This document shows, piece by piece, positions 51,101 through 63,100 of a stretch of DNA of 64,000 nt; position 1 is the stretch's first letter; every line of letters begins with the position of its first letter. A program made the translations under genes and the position numbers. The notes under the pieces were generated by a model. That model saw only the letters and a list, made by a program, of their open reading frames with translations, had not been told where the DNA came from and did not search any database. Source of the DNA: Phyto melanocephala (lineage: Eukaryota; Arthropoda; Insecta; Diptera; Rhinophoridae); assembly GCA_941918925.1 (NCBI GenBank), contig OW799234.1, positions 130,118,895-130,182,894 of the forward strand, in the 5' to 3' direction.

Positions 51101-54100
51101 TACCCTTCACAACGTGTAGTCATGCAATAATAACTGTTCGTATCACCATTCATCCCATATGAAATACATACACACATATATAAAAAACATACACATATAA
51201 AAACATCCCATTGTAAGATTATAAATTGAGTTTATGTATATATGTTAAAAAAAATTAAAAAAATAAAATAAAACAAATAACAGTGCTATATTCGGCCGTG
51301 CCGAATCTGATATACCCTTTACAATGTGTAGTCATGCAATAACAATTGTTTGTATCACCATTCATCTCATATAAAATACGTACATACATGTAAAAAACAT
51401 ACCAAAAAAAAAAATTACAAAAAAATATATATTAAATATAAAAAAAAAATAATAAAAAAAAATTACAAAAAAAAATTTAAAAAAAAATATTAAAAAAAAA
51501 AAATTTTAAAAAATTTAAAAAAATTTTTTTTTTAAAAATTAAAAAAAAAATAAAATATAAATAATATATTAAATAAAATAAAATTTTTTTGGCTCAGCTG
51601 GAATTCGATGCCTCGTTTACTTTAACCAGTATGTATGTAGGTTGTTGTTGTAATTGTGAAAAAAACGAGGTGGTCGTGGTTTTTTGCTCATATCTCAGAA
51701 AGTTATGGGGCGATTCCTGGATATTTCCAAGAGATTGATACCATATACAGATCTGAGGAACATATAGTTGCTTCAATCAACACACAGACAGACGGGCAGG
51801 GCTTAATCGGCTCCTCTGTTCATAAGCTTTCAGAAAATGAAACGGAATGACAAAGCTATATATACCCTTGTGCACCACAGGTGAAGGGTATAAAAATAAA
51901 TAAAAAAACAATAACTTTTTTTTGGCTCAGCAGGGATTCGATGCCACGTTCACTCTGGCCAGTATACCACGTTTGTATGTATGTGTTGTATGTTGTTGTG
52001 AAAAAAACGAGGTGTTCGTAGTTTTCTTCTTATATCTCAATCGTTTTTTAATACTTCATGCGGGTCCAGATGACGCAGGGGTCTTTTTAAAGTTGATTTC
52101 AACACACACACGGACAGACAGATAGGGCTCAATCAACTCCTCTATTCATAGGCTTTCAGAAAATATATACTTTATCAGATTCGGCACGGCCAAATATAGC
52201 GCTCATACTTGTTTGTTTTCCTTTTAATTAAAGCATTTAAGTATGTACGTACATATGTATAAAACATTAATTTTATAATTTGGCTTAATTTAGGTTAAAG
52301 TAATAAAAATCAATTAATTTATATTAAATTTGTAATAGTCGGTTATTGCAATTTTTCGGTAAAAGCAACAATCGCGATTTACTTTTAATTGCGAATATCG
52401 ATCTCGTACTGTATTTATATTGTTATTCTTTTTTGTCTTGTTTTAATAGGAATAACCTTTTACATACTTAGTTTTATTATTTGGCTTCAAGTTGATTAAA
52501 TTGTTATTTTATCAGGGCATGGTAAAGTAAATGTTTGCTTGGTTTGCTTGTTAAGGAACAAATATTTTTAATTGAAACACATAAAATTATAAAAGAGATA
52601 CGTACCTTGTTGAAATGCACGACCGCCATGGGAACTCTGTACACTAGGTGGCCCCTGACTATAAAGGCCTTCATATGATTGCTCAGGACCAAGCATATCC
52701 TGCATTATTTTTTTTATTTTTGCAAACATGTAACATTGGGATAATTATCAATTTATTAAACAATTCGATATTTAATATTGAATGTTTTTGTTAAAAATGA
52801 TAACAGAAAAATATCTCATTGTAATTAGGTTTGGAGGAAGAAACGGGGAATTTCTCAACATGAGGGGCCACCAAAACACATTTTTAAGAATTTTAAAAAA
52901 ATTAGCCAACATGAAGAATTTTTAATAGGTGCAGCGGTTTTATCGATTTTTTGTGATGACAGATTTTAAGTTTGACGGTAATAGTGGTGTGGTAGTTGTG
53001 ATAAGTAACAAAAAAACAAAAAACATAAAAATAAAAAAAAAAACAAAAAAAAATAAAAATTATTAAAAAATAATAATAAAAGATACATAATGAATGATAA
53101 CATTTAAAGCATAAAACATTAAATTAAAAATACAAAAAACAGCATTTTGATATAAGATTGTATTGATGAAAACAACAGCACTGTGTGCTAACTAACGAGC
53201 TGCTATTTTTCCCTAATAGAAATTTGTCCATTAAAAAGTTAGCAGCTTGTTAGTTAGCACACAGTATGTTATTATGCATAACGCCGTACGTTTTTTTTAA
53301 ATAATAGCGTTTTCTTTTCTGACAAAAATGGTGAATTTTTTTACACTTTGTACGTTTTTGTTTTTTTTTAAAGTATACGAGTATGTATATGGGCCTGTTC
53401 GTAAATGCATCACAGCTGTGCATATTATGCGCACAATGTTCGTAAATGCAAACGTTGGCAACACTGCAGCTGTCATCTGTTCGTAAATGCAACATTGAAC
53501 AACATTATGCGCAAATAAATACAAAAAACTAATCACAAAAATTCCTGATGCAATAGATGTATGTGTGAGTATAAAGAATGTGATTTTTTATGATTTATTT
53601 TTGATTATTTTACTTTTAAAACATTTTCAGCCTCGAATTTTAAATATATGTCAGATATTGTATTATCAAATTCACAAATTAAATTTATAATCATTTTTTC
53701 CATTTTTCCGCAGTGTTCGCTCGTTCGTAAATGCAGCAATAAAATAAGCAAAAAGAAGCATCAGCAACATATGATTTGCAGTGGCAGCGCAAAGTAATCA
53801 TATTGTGCAGCGCAGTGATGCGTTTACGAACAGGCCCTATGTTTGCCACTCGATTTTATTTAAGGATGAGTTTGACTTATAAACCTCTTATAAAGCTGCT
53901 TTAATTTAAATAAACTAGACCATAAATTTAAAGCAATATAGTTATACTTTGCATTTAATTGATATAAAAAATGTATGTGCATACAGTTGTTTAATTTCTG
54001 TTCTATTTTTAAAATGGGTAACAAAATTTATGGTATTTTTTCAGAAAAGAACGCACAACAACTGCATTTAAATAATTAAAAAAATCTTGAAAAATCAAGA

Positions 54101-57100
54101 TACAATATAAAAATAGATAACGATTTTTACATACATATACATACATGTACATACATACATATGTGTATCAATAAATAAAAAAAAATATTCTTTATTTTAT
54201 ATGTATTATATCTATGTAAAACTGACTTCAAAAACATAGTTTGCAAAACAACACTGGAGTTAGTAAATGCATTAATATTCAAATTTTAATTTATTTATTA
54301 TTGCAGCGATAACCTTATTTTATTTGCGATGATTTATTTTGCATAATTTATTGATATTGATAAGTTTTCTTAAGTTTAAAAAACCTTTCTACTAGTACTA
54401 CTATTGCTATGTCATTCTATTATTATTATTTGTTATTGATTTGCATTGTAAATGTAAATTGACTTGCAGATCTGCTTTGCAAACTGTGTTTATAAAGTCG
54501 GACGTACTCTATTAATTTAGCTTCTTTTTTTTAGAAATGATTAAAAAAACGCATTAATAATAACAAACCTGTAGATCTGGACCCATGCCAAGGCCGCCAT
54601 TTCCCCATATATTATTCTCCTCGCGTAAAAGTGAATTGGTTAGCTCAATTGAAAGCCGTTTTTTGTAATCTTGCGGTTTATCCTCACTCATACAAAATAG
54701 AACTGCAGCAGCATAAGTTGCTACTCCTTCATTGCGTGAATGCAATAGGTCAGTTAATGGGCCAGTGGCACCTTCTTGTTCAATTATTTCAGCGCCTTCT
54801 TTATCAGCTGCCAATTCGCAAAGTACTCCAGCAGCAACTCGCTAATTTTTACATAAAATCAATGAAAGATGTTTTAAACTTAATATTAAACATGTAAAAC
54901 AATAATACATTTAACTCACCTGTATATTTTCTATTTCATTAAATAGCAAACGTACAAATATCGGAATTACAGACTGTTGTCGAATCAAAGCTCTATTGTG
55001 AGACTCCCGAGCTAAAATGTGCAATGCACCAACGGTGCCCTCAACAATTTCTTCCATTCGCACACCGTCTGCATAAGCTGAAGGTTGTTGCGAGCCAGTA
55101 GTGGCCACAGAGGAGCGTTGCTAAAGAAATATTAATAATAATTATTTTAAAAAAGGCAATTGCTTAAATACATTTCAATTTTAAATATATTTTCTTTAAA
55201 AAAAAAAATATGATCGAAATCACTTACACGCTCAGTGTCTTGGAAAGCACGCATCAACAGACGTACTAAATGATGAATAGCGCCGTGCTCGCGCAAAGGT
55301 GCAGCATTGGCTGGACACAAAGCTAAATTGCGTACCAAACCTATTGCTGCTTTAATTAATGGCCAACGGGATGTTGGATGTAAAAGTTTTACAATCACCG
55401 ACAGACCATAATTCAAACGTACTGCATTCTGAGCCATTTCTGAATCAGCATGACGTGTTGTCAAATGACGTAACGCGCAGACGGCTGGCTCAGTGATTTC
55501 CTCGCGATCACCAGCATTTATAATCGTACGAACCAGGGCATCAACACCACCAACTTGACAAACAGTAGCCTTATTACGTTGATTGTTACAAGTCAAATTC
55601 GAGAGTATACCAGCTGCACATGTAACAACATTAACATCTGTCGAAGCCAAAACTTGCACTAAAGATTGCAATAGGGCCTCCATGCCATCAACTTTAGTTG
55701 CGGCATCCGATAAATTACGCAAGGTCCACAAACAGTTCTGAACTAAGCGTGGGGACGGATTGCCTAAATGCATGGCCAAAGCCTGCATGCCACCAGCATC
55801 TACAATGGCTGGCTTATTGCTGGAGCATACTGAGAGGACTTTCAAAACACGTGAAGTGGTCCACAACAACTTCTCGTAGTCATACAAACGCATTATGCGT
55901 ACCAATTCATTTGGGCCTCCAGAAGCTAAAATTATTAGTTTACTTTCTTGATTGCCGTAAGCAAGAATCTGTAAACAATCAGTAACAATGGCCAAAAACT
56001 TGACATTATTACGCTGCAACAACGTAACCATTTTCTGTAGACCTCCAGCCAAACGAACTGCCATTTTAGAACCATCCTGATGCAATAACAAATTATGTAA
56101 GGTGGTGATGGCATAAAATAAAACACTTTCTACCGGAGAAGACAATAGTTTCACCAAAGCTGGTATACCACCGCTCTTGAATATAGCCAAGAGACCTTGT
56201 CGATGATGTGACAAATTATGAAGAGTGCCAACAGCAGCTTTAGTACTCTCCAAATCGTTACTATTCGAAATGGCGCGCACGAGAGCTGCCACCATTTGTG
56301 GACTATTCATAATAGCATGACGTGAAGCTTCTTTCTTAGACAACTGGTGTACCATCATGGCAGCTTGGGAAACAACAACTTGATCCTCATCATTGAGCAA
56401 TTTTATTAATTCTGGTATTGCGCGTGTTGCCAGTTCGGCGTCATCTTGGTAATTAATTAGATTTGCAACAGCGTATTTTAACATTTGCGATGGTTCAGCC
56501 AAACGTTGTACAGCTGTTGGTTGTTGTGGATTAAACTGCGCCGAAGGTATCTCGATACCCTCTTCCAACGTTTCGGGAAACATGGCTGCGCGAACGCGTT
56601 GAGAACGAGTCTGGCTCAACTGACTATTCATGTCATCGACCTGGTCTTGCGTAAAATTTTGTGGAAAACCAGAATCCAAGTCAAAAATAAGTGGATCACC
56701 ATCCATTTCCTCATCCTCTTTGCCCAAAAGAGAAGGAGCTTGTGTGACCACACCCGATTGTATTCCAGAATCCACTAAATACGAATTTTGCTGCCACATA
56801 AGGGTTTGCTCCTTTGAGGAAGCCATAGGTGGCAAATCTTGTTGATTGTATTGATTGTTGTGAGACACTAAAAGTAAAAAAAAACACAACAAACAATATA
56901 ATTTAAGATGTAAATCATTAACTCAAATAACTAAGCTTTGTTTTTGTGATATTGGGCCAATTCAAAGTAGACTCTCATATTGTACTATGTCATATAATTC
57001 ATATTAATATGACAAGTGACTTTGAACACCTTTTGTTAACAAATTATGTATTTAATACAAGAAAGAAGACAAAGAGATGACGCTGTTAAAAATTGTATGT

Positions 57101-60100
57101 ATACAGGAAAGAAGAAAATAGAAAATATTCTCTCTGAGAGGTGAGAAGCGAAGAAATTCTCTCTGAGAGACAGTATGGTTAAAAGTATAACATAAACAAT
57201 TTCTTATACATAGGAAACAAATGTGTAAAGTCTTATTATTTTCTTTGTATGGAAATTACTAACAAAAATTTTATGCGTGCATAAAATAATATGAAATAGT
57301 ACAAATATGACTGATATGCAAGCACTTTGAATTGGCCCATTGTCTTTAAAATGTATGTTAAAAGTGTATTTAAAAAATCACCATATGATAGCGAGTAGAA
57401 AAAAACTCAAGCTCATTAATCATTTCCGGGCACACAAGTGATACCAAATTGCAAGCCGTTGCCTCGAAAATTATTCCCGAGAGAAATTTAAAAATCAATT
57501 TAAAACTGTTTTTTCTTAAATTTAAAAAACGAACATTGATTGTTTCTGTTTCTAGACAACCGAGAGAATCAAAATAAAAAAAATTTACATCTATTATGGT
57601 CGCCACTACAAAATGACGTAAAATAATTTTATACCGTATGGGTCAAATATTGTATTTAAAATTTATGGGTCGATTATGGATAGCAACCGAATTTCAGTTA
57701 CGTTGTCAGTTGCCAAAAAAGGCATTAAAGATGGCTTGACTTTGAATTTATTAAATAAATAAATAAATAAATAAATATGAAAAATAATTGTTTTTCTTAA
57801 CCACTTATTATACATATATTATGCTCTATTAAACAGGTCCTAACTCAAATAATATTTTATTTGGATAGTTCAAGCTGTTAATGCAATTATGCCATTTATT
57901 GAAAAAAAATTAAAAATCTAAAATTAAGGAAATAATTAATATCAAATTGAAGTTACAAGAAATAAAACATATTTAAGTATAAAAAGATTATTCCATAGCG
58001 ATTATTGTTAATAACAAAATAAAAAATTTTGTGCTATAAAAGTACACAAAATTGGTGGTAGGTATCTTAATTTTTATACCCTTCACCTGTGGTGCACAAG
58101 GGTATATGTATATAGCTTTGTCATTCCGTTTGTAATTTCTACATTTTTCATTTCCGACCCCATAAAGTATATATTTTCTGAAAGCTTATGAATAGAGGGG
58201 TCTATTAAGCCCTGGCCGTCTGTCCGTCTGCCCGTGTGTTGGTTGAAATCAACTTTTAGAAGCAACTACATGTTCTCTCTATGGTATCAATCTCTTGGAA
58301 ATATCCAGGAATGAATCGCTATTGAAATTCAGCACAATCGCCCCATAACTTTCTGAGATATGAGCAAAAAACCACGACCACCACGTTTTTTTCACAATTA
58401 CAGCAACCTACATACATATATAATGGTTAAAGTAAACGTGGCATCGAATTCCAGCTGAGCCAAAAAAAAATTTTTTTTTTGATTTTATATATTATTTATT
58501 TTATTTATTTATTTTTAATTTTTTTAAAAAATTTTCTTAAAATTTTTTTTTAATTTTTTTTTGTAATTTTTGTTGTTTTTTTAATATATTTTTTTTAAAA
58601 TTATTTTTTAGAAACATACATACGTAAACTCAATTTATAATTTTACAATGGTTTTTTATATGTATGTATGTTTTTTACATGTATGCACGTATTTTATATG
58701 ACATGAATGGTGATACAAACAATTGTTATTGCATTGCTACACGTTGTGAAGGGTATATAAGATTCGGCACGGCCGAATATAGCACTGTTACTTGTTTATT
58801 TTAAAATAATTTTTTAGTTGGAAAATTGTAAAAACAATCAAGACATTTCTGAAATACAATTGAAAATGATGTAATTGCGAAGAAATTAACTTAAAGTTTG
58901 CTGAGTTGCTTATAGGGTGCATAAATTCACAAAAACATTACATACATACATATTTATCTATTTAAAATTTTGGTAATCTACAGCTCCCGAAACAGTCTAC
59001 TGTTCATGGAAAAATGTTTTTTATCTCTAATTATAATAGAATTTTTACATAATGAACCACAATGTAATTTAAATGCAGTTTGGAAATTTAATGAACTAGG
59101 TTGTTGACAAAAATTACCTTAAGTAGCGAGTGAGACACAAGTCAAATTTTAATGTGTTAAAAATGACTAAATATTTTTCTATACCTACATGTGTACATAT
59201 ACACGTACTTTTGAAATTTAACTTTTATTAAATATACATTTTACTTACTTGTACGATTTTGAGCTGGCATATAACTCATTTTGGTGACTTACAAGATTAA
59301 CGCCACAACTGTAATAGAAATAGAGAAATATTAAATACCTTAGTTTAAAGAAGTTTAAATTTAAAGCATAGAAACTAATATTTATTATATTGAATTAATT
59401 TCATATATAATAGTTTTTTAAGCTTAAGGTCTTTTCAATAACAAAAAAATCTTTTTGTTTTATTTTATATTATTTGATCAATATGTCGCTACCACTGTTA
59501 AAAATACGATTTTTTGTGTTACTAACATTTTTCTTAATCTTTTTAATAAAAAAACATTAAAAATTTTATCAAGAAACCCGTATTTTATAAGTGCCCTGGT
59601 GGACTAGTCTACGGGTTTCAGGTTTGATTCCACTTTTCTATTCTTTCTATGTTATTCAGATATCACAAAGGGAATAATACAGTGGACCCATGTGAGCTGC
59701 ACAACAGCTGCCTGTTTAACCTAACCTCTACCCCTCACCATCATGTAAATTGGTGTATAATGACCACATCGTAGCTTAGCCTAGATTTGATATTATACGC
59801 CATTTTTCTTTATTTGCGACGCCATATTTAATTTTGAATTTTAAAATAGTTAACTGTATTTTACTAGTCAAGCCCTTTCTTTTGATACCTATATTGATAG
59901 GGTTAAGAAAAAAATTGGGCATTTTGTTTTAGACGCCATCTTGTTTTTTTTCTATTTATTTAATAATCAATGGAGCCCTTGTGGGCCAAATATGGTTAAA
60001 ATAAATGTTATAATTATACGATCAAATAATAATATGTATATATAGACAAATAAAGTAATATGCAAAAAGAAAGAAACAATTTAGTAAAGTAAAATAAGGC

Positions 60101-63100
60101 CATTTTTATTAGTACTGAACAGCAGTTAATAATTTTTAAAAAAAATTAATAATATAATAATTTTCTTTTGAAGACAAAAATGCAAAATATAATCTCTTCA
60201 AATTATGAGGTAAGTCATTTCATAGTCACAAGCTCTAACCAAAAAAGATTTTTCAAAGGTGGAATTGTTGATTTTTGGTAAAATTAGTGTCGGATTTCGC
60301 GTAGATCTGGAAGAGTGAAAATATGTAAAAGACATAATGGAATTTGTCTAGCAATAATTTGAAATACATTAACATTTTAGGAATCTTATTGAATGTTGAG
60401 GCTCATGATTTGAAATTTTGATATTAAAAACATATCTAATAATTCTTATAAAAATTAATCTTAAACGGCTCAAATTTGACGAAGTAGTGCTACAGTAAAT
60501 AACAATGCTATAGCATATATGAGTGATAAGAAAGAAATGTGCTAATTGTTGTCTCATTTGAATAGACAAGTAATATTTTACCGTATACAAAGATCTCAAC
60601 GCAAAATTTACTTTGGCACTAACATTAGAAATATGTTTTTTAAAAGGCAAATCTCTATCGAGCGTTAAACCAAGACAAAGAATTTCATCAACAAAAGGTA
60701 TACGTTTTCCTCCAATGGTAATATAAATAAAATCTACATTATTATCACGTTTTCCAAAAGTTATCGACTTTGTCTTATTAGGATTAAATTTAAGTCTATT
60801 TAATAATGAGCACTTATTAGCTCTTAACAAAGTATTGCTTGCGGTAACTTATGTAGGAATACAAGTAAGAGCACTATATTCGGCCGTGCCGAATCTTTTA
60901 TAACCACCACCAATTTTGTGTACTTTTATAGCAAAAAATGTATTATTTTGTTATTAACAGTAATCGCTATGGGATAATCTCTTTATAATAAATTATGTTC
61001 TACTTTCTTTGTATAACTTCGATGTTAGTAAAATGTTTTAGTCTTTCAATGAAAATGGGCGTTAAAGTAGACGTGGCAATAAAGTTTCTACAAATAAATA
61101 CAATTTAGATATTTCAATATAGTCAGTCCTTTATTATTTTAAAAACTTTGTCCATAGAAAACAACATAACAATGGCATAACAATGACATTGACTAGAAGG
61201 ATATCTGTAGCATCTTAGGATATCATACCTCTAATTTTGTCGGTTTTATGAGCTTTTAAATTTCATTAACAGTAGATAATGTGATAAAGTGGGCATTATA
61301 GTAGGCGTATCGAAGTTTTTCCTTTTACCAAAAAGCAATGTTTGTAAAATTTCAGAATCGTCCATCTAATTTTGTCAGTTTTATGTACTTCGTGAATCTT
61401 TTGGTTAACACAATCGGGAGAATTATGAAAAATATTTAAATTTCAGCAAAGCAGGTTGTATGAAATGTGAAAACATCTGTGAATACCTTCTTAGTTCGTT
61501 GAAGATAAAACATTGCTGTTTTTCGCAATAGTGTGGCAAAAGAGCAGTCAAACTCGACTCATCATCTTGGCCTACAATTAAACACCAACATTGTCATAAT
61601 ATGTGACGCCATTTCGCCAATATTTTGTTCCATACATAATTGAACTATACAAATATTATCATAATAAAAAGAAATGACAATTATTTCCTAAAAAATTTGT
61701 GTTCTATTCAAAATCAACATCGGACCTTAAAATTTAACCACCCTATAATTATATATCGCACTTGATCAACAAGAGGGTATTAACTCAAAATTTTTGAATT
61801 TTCAGTAGAGTCAAAAAACTGTTTGTGGCCACATTTTAACCGAATTTAAAAATTCAAATATACCATAGGAAGCAAATTCCATTTGAATATATATATATAC
61901 ATTGTTTTTGTTTTAAATTTTACTAATCATTGCAAAAAAATCTATTTTTTGAGTTAACACCATTTTTTCATGAAAAGGGTCACAACTAAAAAAAAAATTG
62001 AACAATTTTTTCATAAAAAGAGTCACACAAGGCATATCCATAAGGTATATGCAACGGCGAATTTATACAACAAAGCAACCTTTCATGGGATGTTTTATGT
62101 CAAGGCCAATTCGTATATCAGGGATGGAAAAGTTGTTTTTACATATTAAATATATTAAAATTTGATTAAAAAAAGGATACAATTGTTTGAAACACATTAT
62201 TAATGACGCAAAAGCAACAAATATACATAAATTTAGCACATTTTTTATCAAAAAAGTACACTCAAGTTAATTGTTTAATACCGAAACCAAAATCACATTT
62301 TCTATCCCTGCATTAATAAATGAAATCAAGGCGAATTCAACCAATCTTTGACAAGAAGTTTCACAATCAGCTGGGCTGATAATTTCACCTGTATGAATTC
62401 GCCTTGGAGTCACATTTCGAATTAAAATTATAGAATAAAACAAATTTTATCAAAAAAATAGTATCAACTCAAAATACAACCAAATATAAATAAAACAGTT
62501 TGATTATTTTTAACATAAATAAAGGCTCAAATCAAAATAATACCTTTTTTATGAAAATATACGATTCTTACCTATTTCAACTTTTGTATTAACTCGAAAT
62601 AATACCTTTTTGTTGAAATAAAGGTAATCACTACATTATCATGAATATGGTCTCAAAAGTGGTTTTCGAGATGAAAGAGTAAACGGAATACGTTGAAATT
62701 TTTACAGTAGATAGATATTGATGTTGTTTGCTGATTTCTTGAAAAAAGTGATATTTTAAAAATTTTGAGTTAATACCCTCTTGTTGATCAAGTGCGATAT
62801 GTATATTTATTATGTATTACGAATATAAAAGAATATGAACATGTTGAATAAAAAATGTCATTTGATAGGTGAAGTATAAAGTTAAAATTGAAAATTAATA
62901 CTATGATTCACTAATTCAAATTTCATTGAATTGTAATATGTATATAGGAGTTTTAAATTACATCGTAGCTGGTTTCGAAAATGCATTCGAAAATTTTTGT
63001 TTTAACTTTTATAGTTTTTTCAAATACATCACTCCAAATTATTATTATTAGGTAAAATTATTTTGGTTTTCCTGTTTTTGCAAAGAAAATTAACCGATTC

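Larger units (their letters stand above)
48118..52605 (-). other. arm-B intron 6
   Basis: 4.5 kb carrying a MITE (48318) and X2 repeats (51.1-52.2 kb). 48700-50200 is AT-rich with no recognised content. 50230-50400 is similar to arm-A intron 6 near 8.5-8.7 kb. Confidence 0.55.
52700..54568 (-). other. arm-B intron 5
   Basis: 1.9 kb. The exon-6-side part (52720-53030) is homologous to arm-A intron 5. A hairpin and a MITE have since inserted (listed). 53840-54560 is AT-rich without recognised content. Confidence 0.55.
56868..59248 (-). other. arm-B intron 2
   Basis: 2.4 kb with a MITE (56954) and an X2 repeat (58074). 57340-57960 contains an (AAAT)n tract at about 57750 and no gene. Confidence 0.55.

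Noticed and set aside
51405..51590. A/T-only tract as an origin or matrix-attachment site
   Set aside because: Simple low-complexity expansion inside an X2 repeat; no specific motif supports a function.
56868..56892. Upstream extension (MLCFF) of the arm-B exon 3 frame
   Set aside because: It lies in the intron, 5' of the AG acceptor at 56869-56868. Splicing from exon 2 supplies the true N-terminus, as in arm-A.
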